A stretch of 64,000 nt of DNA from Bacteroidales bacterium (lineage in GTDB: Bacteria > Bacteroidota > Bacteroidia > Bacteroidales > VadinHA17), in assembly GCA_016709865.1 (NCBI GenBank), contig JADJLX010000006.1:1-64000 (forward strand), in the 5' to 3' direction. A program made the translations under genes and the position numbers. Of this stretch, positions 43,657-52,678 are shown piece after piece (the stretch's first letter is position 1; every line of letters begins with the position of its first letter). The notes beneath the pieces are model-generated. The model searched no databases, was not told the origin of the DNA, and saw only the letters and a list, made by a program, of their open reading frames with translations.

Positions 43657-45030
43657 TTATTTCCAGAGTTTTTCCCCGTACTCCCATCCCTTGCGAACCG
43701 GTTCCTTAATATAGGCAGCCAGTTCAGGATGATTGGTGACTTTCATATTTGCAGCATCATATTCTATACGGGTATTGAATCTTTGAGCCAGAACTCCTGT
43801 TAATGCCATTTCGACCAATCTTGTGGAATAGTCGAAATTTGAGCCGGGCAGTGTATTATTCTTAATGGCTTCACACCATTCGCGCTGCGGATTTTCCTCA
43901 AAGACTCTTGGTATTGTCGGTGCCGGCAGAGTTTTCTGAAACTCGGTCCATTCTTTGCCCGGCAATAAGATAACAGGATTATTCGGACGACCTCCTGTCA
44001 TAAGACAATGCTTATCTCCTACCATTATCATACCGCTTCCCGGCAGCTTCTCAAGGTTCCATTCCGGACGGTTCTCAGGCTTCAATCCTCCTTCGTACCA
44101 TCGCATTGTTACAGGAACCTTATTCCCTCGTGCCGGAAAATCCCAACGTATTATGGCTTTGTCAGAAACAAATCCGTTATCCGGAACGGGGGTCTTGAAC
44201 TCTGTTTCAGTAACTTTAGGCATTCCTAAATCCAACGACCAGAAAGGGGCATCGAGGGTGTGGCAACACCAGTCTCCCATTTCACCATTGCCGAAATCGA
44301 ACCAGCCACGCCATGTTTTTGGAGCATAAATGCCATTGTACGGACGGTATGCTGCTGGACCTAACCAAAGATCCCAGTCTAAATATTCAGGAACAGGCTG
44401 TTCTGCCGGCGGAAAACTTTCAGGCTTGTCGAAATACTTTCCTTTGCCAAAGTCCGGTCCGTCAAACCATGCTATAACTTCGGTTACATTACCCAATATG
44501 CCGGCTTCATACCATTCCTTAACCTGACGAATACCATTGGTGGCATGTCCCTGGTTAGCCAATTGAGTAACTACCTTATAATGTTTGGCTGCTTTCTGCA
44601 GAGTCCTTAATTGCCAGATATTATGAGCAAGGGGTTTTTCAACAATAACATGTTTGCCAAGTTCCATTGCCGCCATTGCAGCAGGGAAATGAACATGGTC
44701 AGGTGTACAGACCATAACTGCATCAATTTCTTTGTGCATCTTATCTAACATCACTCTGAAATCTCTGAAGCGTCTGGCGTCTGGCATTGCTTTAAAACCT
44801 ACAGCAGCCCTGCTGACATCAACATCGCATAATCCTACTATGTTTTCATTCCATGTAGGATCCTTTTGATTGATCAGTCTGCTCCAGTTAGCCTGGCCTT
44901 GTCCGCCAACACCAATAACTGCAACATTAAGCCTGTTCGCTGGTGAATTACTTATAAGGTTGGGGATAAAAAAAGCACCTGCAGTAAGTGCACCCGCTGA
45001 TTTAAGAAAGTCTCTTCTTGTTGGTTTCAT
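43657..45030 (-). CDS. Exported Gfo/Idh/MocA family oxidoreductase
   Basis: A twin-arginine signal (TRRDFLKSAGALTAGAF) predicts Tat export. The Rossmann domain begins RLNVAVIGVGGQGQANW and carries AVMVCTPDHVHFPAAMAAMELGKHVIVEKPL, the family's EKP motif. The C-terminal substrate domain contains YNGIYAPKTWRGWFDFGNGEMGDWCCHTLD, typical of the Bacteroidota secreted clade. It would oxidise or epimerise a sugar with NAD(P) held tightly. The neighbouring GH3, GH127 and sister Gfo/Idh genes indicate a role in the same glycan pathway. It lies 190 bases downstream of the 45221 gene's terminator and has its own transcript. Confidence 0.93.
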   Translation of the reverse strand: MKPTRRDFLKSAGALTAGAFFIPNLISNSPANRLNVAVIGVGGQGQANWSRLINQKDPTWNENIVGLCDVDVSRAAVGFKAMPDARRFRDFRVMLDKMHKEIDAVMVCTPDHVHFPAAMAAMELGKHVIVEKPLAHNIWQLRTLQKAAKHYKVVTQLANQGHATNGIRQVKEWYEAGILGNVTEVIAWFDGPDFGKGKYFDKPESFPPAEQPVPEYLDWDLWLGPAAYRPYNGIYAPKTWRGWFDFGNGEMGDWCCHTLDAPFWSLDLGMPKVTETEFKTPVPDNGFVSDKAIIRWDFPARGNKVPVTMRWYEGGLKPENRPEWNLEKLPGSGMIMVGDKHCLMTGGRPNNPVILLPGKEWTEFQKTLPAPTIPRVFEENPQREWCEAIKNNTLPGSNFDYSTRLVEMALTGVLAQRFNTRIEYDAANMKVTNHPELAAYIKEPVRKGWEYGEKLWK

Positions 45031-45163
45031 AGGTTTTATGGTCTTTATGTTTTAACATTTAAATATATGAAAAAAATGATGATCACGATACCTAACATCA
45101 CTTATAAATCAGTTACACATTTCTCCACTGTCCGACTCATTACAATTAGATAATTCATTTAAC

Positions 45164-45194
45164 ATAAAAAAACCTGGTACTTTCATACCAGGTT
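45164..45194 (-). terminator. Intrinsic terminator after the second Gfo/Idh gene
   Basis: AACCTGGTA (45171-45179) pairs with TACCAGGTT (45186-45194); read on the minus strand the stem is followed by a run of seven T. It is 27 bases past the stop at 45221. Confidence 0.85.
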
Positions 45195-45220
45195 ATAATT
45201 GATTCCATCAGTATGGACCT

Positions 45221-46651
45221 TTATACTTCAATTGGCATATTAAAGGGTTTCCTTCCTCCATCAGGGCGAGACAGGTAAGCATTAGCTTCCTTGTCGTTTA
45301 AAAATTTCTCGGTTTTAGTATCAAACTCCAGTTTTCTGCCAGTACGATATGCTATATTTCCCAGATGCATCATTGCTGTCGACATATGGCCGCTCTCAAT
45401 TTCAGCTACCAGATTTTCCCTCTTACGGCTAATTACACAATCGACAAAATTCTGGAAATGATAATCAATTCCGGATTTTGTGATTTCGTCCCATCTTGGA
45501 TTCGGTTCAAGATCTGCTTCGGTCACCACCATTGATGGTTTAACCGTTCTGTCCTGGCGTGCTCCGGTAGCAAATGCTGCAGTACCTGTTTGTCCTCCTG
45601 CTGTTGCCGGCCCTCTGCCACCCTGAAATACCTGGAAATTCTCACCCTCTATAATTGCATAGCCCTTGGTCCCAAGCCAGAGGTGGGTGTATGGTTCACT
45701 TGGCGTAGGCAGACTTCTGACTTCCAGTTCCATAACGGCTCCATTTGAGTATTCAAATGCTGCAACCTGGAAGTTAGGGACCTCCTGATCTGAAGTTTCT
45801 TTATACGCGTAAAAGCCACCGCAGCATGAAATCTTCCTGGGATGTTCATCGATTTTCATGCCGAGTCTGATAATGTCCATTACATGTATTCCATTATTGC
45901 CGAATTCACCTGTGCTGGTGTCCCAGTACCAGTGCCAGTTATACATGAAGTGGTTTTCATTGAATGGAATCATTGGTGCGGGCCCTCTGAAAAGATCCCA
46001 ATTGACACCTTGAGGAACTGCGGTGTCAGGTTTTCTGCCAATATCCGGTCGGGTGCGGTAAACGGTTCCGCGTCCCATGTAAACATCCCCGATAACTCCC
46101 TCTTTAAGGAGCTGAATTGCTTTAAGTGAAAGTCTGTTTGATCTTCGTTGAGTTCCAGCCTGAACGATTTTATCATATTTTCTTGCTGCCTGAATCATTT
46201 TTCTTCCTTCGTCAACATTATATGATATTGGCTTTTCCACATATACATCCTTGCCGGCCTGGCAGGCGTTGACTGCCATTAGAGCATGCCAGTAGCCCGG
46301 TGTGGCTATTGAAATAACATCCAGATCTTTATCTTCCAGCATCTTGCGATAATCAACGAAAGTTTTGGGCTTTTCACCTCCCAGACCTTCTATATCGGCG
46401 ATTGCTTTTGGGAAGAGATAATCAACACAGTCACAGATAGCTGCAACTCTTGTCTCTTTTATCTTTGTAAAATTGGCTGTGTGCCCCATTCCCCTATACA
46501 ATCCTCCACGGTCATTTAATCCGATAACCCCGACATTAATCCGGTCGCTCGGTTTTACCTGCTGGAATCCTTTAATATAAGCCGGTGCAACTGCAATACC
46601 GGCACTGGCCAGTATTGATTTTTTCAGAAAAGTACGTCTGTTTGCTCTCAT
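45221..46651 (-). CDS. Exported Gfo/Idh/MocA family oxidoreductase, second copy
   Basis: A Tat-like signal (NRRTFLKKSILASAGIAVA) precedes a Rossmann domain (RINVGVIGLNDRGGL, DLDVISIATPGYWHALMAVNACQAGKDVYVEKPISY). The C-terminal domain has NHFMYNWHWYWDTSTGEFGNNGIHVMDI, as in the exported Bacteroidota group, and ends MMHLGNIAYRTGRKLEFD, a signature of that clade. At 476 residues it is diverged from the 43657 copy, so the two may act on different sugars. It is 92 bases downstream of the GH127 gene on the same strand. Confidence 0.93.
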   Translation of the reverse strand: MRANRRTFLKKSILASAGIAVAPAYIKGFQQVKPSDRINVGVIGLNDRGGLYRGMGHTANFTKIKETRVAAICDCVDYLFPKAIADIEGLGGEKPKTFVDYRKMLEDKDLDVISIATPGYWHALMAVNACQAGKDVYVEKPISYNVDEGRKMIQAARKYDKIVQAGTQRRSNRLSLKAIQLLKEGVIGDVYMGRGTVYRTRPDIGRKPDTAVPQGVNWDLFRGPAPMIPFNENHFMYNWHWYWDTSTGEFGNNGIHVMDIIRLGMKIDEHPRKISCCGGFYAYKETSDQEVPNFQVAAFEYSNGAVMELEVRSLPTPSEPYTHLWLGTKGYAIIEGENFQVFQGGRGPATAGGQTGTAAFATGARQDRTVKPSMVVTEADLEPNPRWDEITKSGIDYHFQNFVDCVISRKRENLVAEIESGHMSTAMMHLGNIAYRTGRKLEFDTKTEKFLNDKEANAYLSRPDGGRKPFNMPIEV

Positions 46652-46743
46652 CTTTACAGGAATTTTGATTGGTTTCCATCAAATTTAATAAAACTTATAA
46701 TATAATCATACCTCTCCGGTAATCTCACCCAAACAATTATTTG

Positions 46744-49083
46744 CTATCTCAGGGTCACATCCAGATAAACTGAATGACGCCCATACGTTTCATAAAAAGG
46801 TTTAAATACAACACCGTCAATATTAAACAGTAGCTGCTCAGCGTCACCTGTTATTGATTTACTTATATCCTCTGCATTTAAAGTTACTTTATGCCATTCT
46901 GTTACAGGTTCGGTCTCCTGAGCTGCGAGAAGAACCGGTCCGTAGAATAAACTTGCAATATTCTGCTGATCCATAAGCGGTTCCAGGTAAAACTTAAACG
47001 GCATTTGCAGTTCGACAGTGTCACCATCTTTCCATTTGCGGCTAAGTGTAAGATAGCTTCCCGGCAGAGCTTTAACATTTATATTCTTACCATTTATTTT
47101 CACAAAAAACCCATTTGTGGCCCAGTGCGGAAGGCGTACATTAATGTCAAACCTGCCATTGCCTTTTATTGAGAATCGTGTACGGTCTTCATTTGGATAA
47201 GATGTTGTTTGCGTTACAGTTATATTCCTTTCTGTCCATTTTAATGTTGAAGCGATATAAAGGTTCACATACAGTGATTTGTTGTCGGCGCTTCTGAAAT
47301 AAATTGAGTTTTGAAACTTTGTATTACTCTCAAGAGCCGTACCGTTGCAACAGGTAAAACCTGTCATATTTGGATTCCCAAACTGCTTAACAGAACCAGG
47401 TCTGAGAGGTACATGATAAGTATTTGCAGGGGTGTTTTCTGCAACAGAAGCGAGAATATGATTATAGAGTCCGCGCTCATAATAATCCATTAACTCTGCA
47501 CTCTGATCAAATAGGAACAGGTCTCTGGTAAGTTTGAGCATATTATAGGTGGCACACGTTTCATTCTGCCCTCCTTCTGCGAAACCATTTTCATAAAGTG
47601 TTGCCGGCTGGGCAGTAAAGCATTCAGCATTATTAGGATTACGCGCTCCTGCCACCCCTCCTATACTGTACATATAGTCATTAGTGGCAATATTCCAGAA
47701 ATTAAAAGCTATGTCGTAGTATTCAGGAGAATTTGAAACACGATAAGTTTCAAGCGCCCCGATTACCTGAGGTATGTGCTGGTTGGCATGTAACCCCCGA
47801 AACAAATCAACATTCTTCGCCAGTCCGTGAGAATGTTCAGCATCACCAAAAAACACCTTAATGTTATCAAATAGTTTTGCAACTTCCAGATAGCGGGGCT
47901 CTTTGGTTAAACGGTACAGTCGCGCCATTGCTTCATTCATACCCCCATACTCACCTGCAATATATCTGTTCCACATGCTTATAAGTGTCTCCTGGGGCAA
48001 CTGACCCAGACGCGCATAGACCCAGTCAGCCATACCTTTTACTATATCCAGAGCCTTCTTGTTGCCGGTGATTTCATAAATATCCATCAAACCGGCCAGG
48101 TTTTTATGAAGGGTATAATATGGTGCCCATATCTGAGTATTAGAACTTCCATAGGTGGCTCCCTTTTCCAGCATTATAAACTGATCCGGAGGATATGCAC
48201 TGATAAAACCTTTTCCCCAGTTCCAGTAATCTGTCCGGATACCATTTTCACTCAAATCAGAATCAAAGTCCGGTTTACCCGGACCCGGTTTCACAGCTCT
48301 TGGATCAGACACATGTTCTCCTCCTTCTGTTTTTGGTTCTCCCGACATTTGTGATAATTCATACAGAGTATTCACCATGTAATCCATCTTACCTGCAAAA
48401 TTTGCCTGAAGCGACTTATCGTATCCGGTGCCTGCATATGCCTGAGCAATGGCGCTGAGATAATGCCCTGTGGCATGACCGCGCAATTTAGTCAGCTGAC
48501 TATCCCATACGCCCATTGGTTTTGCTCCTTCCGGCTGTTTCTGACCGAAGGCATTACGAAACATATAGAGGAAATTGTCAGGATTGGTTTTGGAAAGACC
48601 TGTCAAAAATTTATCGCGGTTCTCTATAAATTTGGTATTGTGATTGTGACTATCGGCGTTTAATAGAACCTGATCGAGACTGAAGGCTTCCAGACTCCTT
48701 TTTGGGGCAGAAGGTGCGGAAGCTGCTTTAACTGTTACATATGCTTTTGGGTGGATATCTGTTCCTGTGACCTTCCCGGTTATAGTAAATGTGCCGGTTG
48801 TAAGTACCTGGGAATTATCAGAAGGCGATGGCCAGATCACTCTGACATTAGGACCTTTCGTACCATTTTTGTAAATACCTTTTACATAACGGGGTAATTC
48901 AGGAAGATTCCCGACGATGGTTTCAACCTGTATATCGGGTACACTGCTCAGAAATTGATTATATAACTGTGGCGTCGTTTCTCCTTTTCCGTCCAGGATC
49001 TGAACGCCGTTTTGCGCAAAAACTGAAGTTATATTTAAAGAGCAGGAAATTACTATCCCAATGAATAGCTTAAATATTGTCAT
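46744..49083 (-). CDS. GH127-like beta-L-arabinofuranosidase (DUF1680)
   Basis: The 779-residue protein has a signal peptide (ending SVFAQ), a bacterial Ig-like domain (about 50-120, YVKGIYKNGTKGP... VTVKAAS) and a large alpha/alpha barrel with the GH127 signature: GHATGHYLSA, YYTLHKNLAGLMD, GEYGGMNEAM, QNETCATYNMLKLTR and FTCCNGTALES. Cys510 and Cys578-Cys579 with Glu508 correspond to the Zn-thiolate nucleophile centre known for GH127. Removal of terminal beta-L-arabinofuranose is the expected activity, though relatives act on other L-sugars. It heads a transcript with the 45221 oxidoreductase and is divergent from the beta-helix gene. Confidence 0.93.
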   Translation of the reverse strand: MTIFKLFIGIVISCSLNITSVFAQNGVQILDGKGETTPQLYNQFLSSVPDIQVETIVGNLPELPRYVKGIYKNGTKGPNVRVIWPSPSDNSQVLTTGTFTITGKVTGTDIHPKAYVTVKAASAPSAPKRSLEAFSLDQVLLNADSHNHNTKFIENRDKFLTGLSKTNPDNFLYMFRNAFGQKQPEGAKPMGVWDSQLTKLRGHATGHYLSAIAQAYAGTGYDKSLQANFAGKMDYMVNTLYELSQMSGEPKTEGGEHVSDPRAVKPGPGKPDFDSDLSENGIRTDYWNWGKGFISAYPPDQFIMLEKGATYGSSNTQIWAPYYTLHKNLAGLMDIYEITGNKKALDIVKGMADWVYARLGQLPQETLISMWNRYIAGEYGGMNEAMARLYRLTKEPRYLEVAKLFDNIKVFFGDAEHSHGLAKNVDLFRGLHANQHIPQVIGALETYRVSNSPEYYDIAFNFWNIATNDYMYSIGGVAGARNPNNAECFTAQPATLYENGFAEGGQNETCATYNMLKLTRDLFLFDQSAELMDYYERGLYNHILASVAENTPANTYHVPLRPGSVKQFGNPNMTGFTCCNGTALESNTKFQNSIYFRSADNKSLYVNLYIASTLKWTERNITVTQTTSYPNEDRTRFSIKGNGRFDINVRLPHWATNGFFVKINGKNINVKALPGSYLTLSRKWKDGDTVELQMPFKFYLEPLMDQQNIASLFYGPVLLAAQETEPVTEWHKVTLNAEDISKSITGDAEQLLFNIDGVVFKPFYETYGRHSVYLDVTLR

Positions 49084-49262
49084 AATTCAATTCTTTAAGA
49101 TTCTATATTAAAGATGAAGCTAATCAAATTTATTTAGTCAACATGTTCAATAATAATTTTTGTCGCTTTAATGTGTGAAAATTGACAGCTTATGATTATC
49201 TATACACCCGGATTTATTATCTGACAATCTATTTGGACTGAATAAAACTAATGAATCTTCTT

Positions 49263-50915
49263 ATGAAAAAAATATTTATATTATTCCTGTTTTCCAGTGT
49301 GTTAAATGTTTCACACAGCCAGACCAAAGGCCTTACCGATAATATTGTAATAACATCTGAAAATGAAAAAACTCTCGTCCGGACAGGAGAGAACGGGGAA
49401 TTATTAATCAATGTATCTCGTGAGGATGTGGTTAAATTTAAGAGCGCCGGGTTTGTAAGCTACAGTGACTTCGGAGCTATAGGCGACGGCAAAACAGACG
49501 ATATAGACGCAATAGCAGCTGCACATGCTGTTGCAAATCAACAGGGACTACCTGTCAAAGCCAGCGATGATGCAACTTACTATATCAGCGGAAAGAACCG
49601 TTCAGCTGTTATCAGGACCGATACCGATTTCGGAAAAGCTTCATTTGTGATTGACGATTCTGAAGTACAAAACAGGAATGCAAATGTTTTTATTGTCAGT
49701 TCAGGTCTGCAGAGTTTCAAACCTTCAGGAATTACTTCGCTTAATAGAAACCAGGACAAGCTTAATGTTTCTTTTCCACAGACATGTCTGGTAACCGTCA
49801 CTAATTCCAACGTAAAACGATACATAAGGTATGGAGCAAATCAGAATAACGGTTCATCTCAAACGGATATATTTATAGTTAACAAGGATGGTAAAGTGGA
49901 TATGAATGCACCGATAATCTGGGATTTCGATCAGATAACAGATATTACCGCCCTTCCGATTGATGAAACGCCACTTACTGTCAAAGGAGGATTATTCACC
50001 ACCATTGCCAACAGCGCCGAATCGAAATATAATTACTACAGCCGTGGAATAGCAATCAGGCGTTCAAATGTTCTGCTGACCGGAATGGAACACCGGATAA
50101 CAGGTGAAGGAGATCATGGAGCACCTTATGGGGGTTTCATTAATATCGGCGATTGTGCCTACGTTACGGTCAGTAATACAATTCTCACAGGTCATAAAGT
50201 TTATGTAACAATCGGTGCTGCAGGAGTTTCAGTATCAATGGGAACATACGACATATCAATAAACCGGGCTCTCAATGTGTCATTTATCAACTGCACACAG
50301 ACTAATGACATCAGAGACAACAAGTACTGGGGAATATTTGGTTCCAATTACTGCAAAAACCTTCTTTATGACAATTGCATCTTATCAAGATTTGATGCCC
50401 ACATGGGAGTAGCCAATGCCACAATTCGTAATTCAACCCTCGGACATCAGGGCATCAACGCAATTGGAAGCGGTACCTTTAAAGTGGAAAATTGTACAAT
50501 ATATTCAAGAAACCTGATTAATCTGCGCTCGGATTACGGAAGTACCTGGCAGGGAGAGTTTTATATCAGTAATTGTGTACTTGTTCCTTCTGCAGGTAAA
50601 ACAACAGGCACAAATATTATTGGAGGCTCCTATTCAGGGCAACATGATTTTGGTTATACCTGCTATATGCCTGAACGGATCACTATCGAAAACCTCCGGA
50701 TTGAAGACTCAAATTATTCTGAAAACTACAAGGGTCCCACAATTTTTGGAAATTTTAATCCGGAATATATCAGCGATACATACGTGGAAAAATTTCCCTA
50801 TGTCATAACAAGGCAAGTAGTTCTCACAAAAGTGACAGTTGCTAGCGGCAAGACCCTGAGAATAAGCGATAATCCATTCATGTTCAGAAATGTAAAGATA
50901 ATATCCGACCGCTAG
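49263..50915 (+). CDS. Pectate-lyase-like right-handed beta-helix protein
   Basis: The ATG at 49263 gives MKKIFILFLFSSVLNVSHSQ, a clean signal peptide; the ATG at 49251 adds only four residues. Residues 65-85 read SYSDFGAIGDGKTDD, the entry motif of pectate-lyase/GH28/GH55-type helices, followed by repeated strand turns (HRITGEGDHGAPYGGFINIGD, ATIRNSTLGHQGINAI, VENCTIYSRNLI). Such proteins cleave or bind polysaccharide at the surface. The exact enzyme class cannot be read. It is divergent from the GH127 gene across a 180-base promoter region. Confidence 0.85.
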   Translation: MKKIFILFLFSSVLNVSHSQTKGLTDNIVITSENEKTLVRTGENGELLINVSREDVVKFKSAGFVSYSDFGAIGDGKTDDIDAIAAAHAVANQQGLPVKASDDATYYISGKNRSAVIRTDTDFGKASFVIDDSEVQNRNANVFIVSSGLQSFKPSGITSLNRNQDKLNVSFPQTCLVTVTNSNVKRYIRYGANQNNGSSQTDIFIVNKDGKVDMNAPIIWDFDQITDITALPIDETPLTVKGGLFTTIANSAESKYNYYSRGIAIRRSNVLLTGMEHRITGEGDHGAPYGGFINIGDCAYVTVSNTILTGHKVYVTIGAAGVSVSMGTYDISINRALNVSFINCTQTNDIRDNKYWGIFGSNYCKNLLYDNCILSRFDAHMGVANATIRNSTLGHQGINAIGSGTFKVENCTIYSRNLINLRSDYGSTWQGEFYISNCVLVPSAGKTTGTNIIGGSYSGQHDFGYTCYMPERITIENLRIEDSNYSENYKGPTIFGNFNPEYISDTYVEKFPYVITRQVVLTKVTVASGKTLRISDNPFMFRNVKIISDR

Positions 50916-51055
50916 TTAAAAAAACAGGTTTGAAATTATGTCAATCATTAAATTTTAAAATCATGAATCGGAAAAAACCTGTAATTTGTTGTTAAATCAG
51001 ATAAAATATTAAACATTGCACAAATAATACTATTTACATATTTAAAACTTTTTAC

Positions 51056-51631
51056 ATGTTCAAAAGACTAATATTTCTCCTTCTCATTATTCTTTCCGGC
51101 TGTAGCAATCCGCCAGCTCCAGAGAAAAAACCAGTCACAAATGATTCAAATGTTAAACCTAAGACGGTTGCTCCTAAACCTGTGGCTAATCCCTGGATAA
51201 TCAGTTCTTTTGCGCCAAAGGAAGGAGAAACAGTGGGAACAAAGTTTGTAAGATTCGTTACTGAAGGAGTGTTTTCAGATTCAACGAAAACCAACAACTA
51301 CCTCTATGCCGAGGTGCTTGTTAATAAGGAAAGTGCCGGAATATTCCTCCATGAGATGAAAAAATCAAGCCCTTCTGAAAAATTCAGTGAGCCTGTTCAG
51401 ATTAAAATGACAAATTCTGAAGGAGTGGAACTTCAGATGACTTCTACCAGAAGATGGAATAGCTCGGGAGGTATCATGATTGAAAAAAACAATAACGATT
51501 ACAGCCAGTTCAGAATCTTTCTGTTGCAAAACAGTGGTATTGTTACTGTTGAGGTAAAAGATCCGGGAACTAAAATTTATAATTTCAGCATAAATACAAG
51601 TGGTTTCAGCGACTCTTTTACGAAATTGTAA
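51056..51631 (+). CDS. Lipoprotein of unknown function
   Basis: A lipobox (IILSGC) and a Pro/Lys-rich linker (PPAPEKKPV, KTVAPKPVANPW) precede about 150 residues of probable beta structure (KFVRFVTEGVFSDST, NYLYAEVLVNKESAGIFLHEM, YSQFRIFLLQNSGIVTVEVKD). No family is recognised; the ending resembles proteins that measure or bind at the outer membrane's inner face. It is alone, convergent with the ABC operon, and separated from the beta-helix gene by 140 bases. Confidence 0.7.
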   Translation: MFKRLIFLLLIILSGCSNPPAPEKKPVTNDSNVKPKTVAPKPVANPWIISSFAPKEGETVGTKFVRFVTEGVFSDSTKTNNYLYAEVLVNKESAGIFLHEMKKSSPSEKFSEPVQIKMTNSEGVELQMTSTRRWNSSGGIMIEKNNNDYSQFRIFLLQNSGIVTVEVKDPGTKIYNFSINTSGFSDSFTKL

Positions 51632-51709
51632 AATTATAAGTACCGTAGCCCTTACGGCACTTAGTCCCCGGGCATCAAAAAGCTTTAATAAGACCTGCTG
51701 AATCTTCTT

Positions 51710-52678
51710 TTACTTTATAAAATAATTTTTGTCTTTTATGATCTGACTGAATAACCCATTCCGATTGCTGGAAAAGTTACTTTCAGGATTAAGACTGGAA
51801 ACAAGAACGTAATTTTCTCCTGCACCATTTCTATAGCATCTGACTGAAGAATTCAAAAGATTATTACCTTCTATAATGATCTGATAATCGGGATTCGAAA
51901 CAGGTTTAAAACCATCAGCAAATTCCTGTCCGTTTAGGTTCGCCAATGAATTCAGGAAGTTAGAAACGGTAGTTGAATCTGCCTTCTCATTGCCGGCAAA
52001 CCAGCCTGCATCCTTTTTAGTGAGAGTATAACTGCTGTCACCGGGAAACACAAATTTAACATTGAGAATATCTTCCTTCCTGCACCTGAATATGGTCTTA
52101 TCGCGCCAGTCAGAGAATTTGCCATTAAATGTAAAAGAAAGGAATCCGTCAACAGCATATACTTCCTTTTCACCATAAACCCTTACATAAGATGTCCCTT
52201 CAATATTGTTACCCCCAGAATACCCATATGGATTTGCTACCTGTTTATAGGTTAATTTGCCTATCAGGATATCAGTAAGCTTTTTGCCTTTACTATTTAA
52301 AAATTTCACTCGTACTGCGAGGCTGTCGGTAAGTTCAAATTCTTTCCAACGTGCCTCATCAACTGCTGCAAGGCTCTGTGGTTTTATTGAGATAATATCA
52401 TTGAATATGTTCTGAACTGATCCTGATGCAGGATTGGAGATTATATTACCCTGTCTTACTGTCCATCTGTCTTTTTCTTTTACAAATTCAAAAGGTTCTC
52501 CGGTACTTGTCTTTGGATAAAGTATGATTTTAGTAACTGCAGTGGTATCGAGATCAACAAGTGATCCTTTAAGTGTGGCATTATCTTTGGGAACCTTAAA
52601 AACAAAAGTAAATAAGAGAATAACCACCAGGATACCAAGAACATAAATCAGCTTTTTGTTATCAAACCTCTTACTCAT
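51710..52678 (-). CDS. DUF4340 protein
   Basis: One N-terminal anchor (LIYVLGILVVILLFTFVF) is followed by a 290-residue extracytoplasmic domain matching DUF4340 (TKIILYPKTSTGEPFEFVKEKDRWTVRQ, GTSYVRVYGEKEVYAVDGFL, RDKTIFRCRKEDI). The family is found beside GldG-like and ABC-2 genes and is thought to be an accessory of that transporter. It overlaps the GldG-like gene by 8 bases, at the 3' end of the operon. Confidence 0.85.
   Translation of the reverse strand: MSKRFDNKKLIYVLGILVVILLFTFVFKVPKDNATLKGSLVDLDTTAVTKIILYPKTSTGEPFEFVKEKDRWTVRQGNIISNPASGSVQNIFNDIISIKPQSLAAVDEARWKEFELTDSLAVRVKFLNSKGKKLTDILIGKLTYKQVANPYGYSGGNNIEGTSYVRVYGEKEVYAVDGFLSFTFNGKFSDWRDKTIFRCRKEDILNVKFVFPGDSSYTLTKKDAGWFAGNEKADSTTVSNFLNSLANLNGQEFADGFKPVSNPDYQIIIEGNNLLNSSVRCYRNGAGENYVLVSSLNPESNFSSNRNGLFSQIIKDKNYFIK

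Noticed and set aside
45842..46129. Plus-strand frame antisense to the second Gfo/Idh gene
   Set aside because: It is a shadow of the well-supported minus-strand gene.
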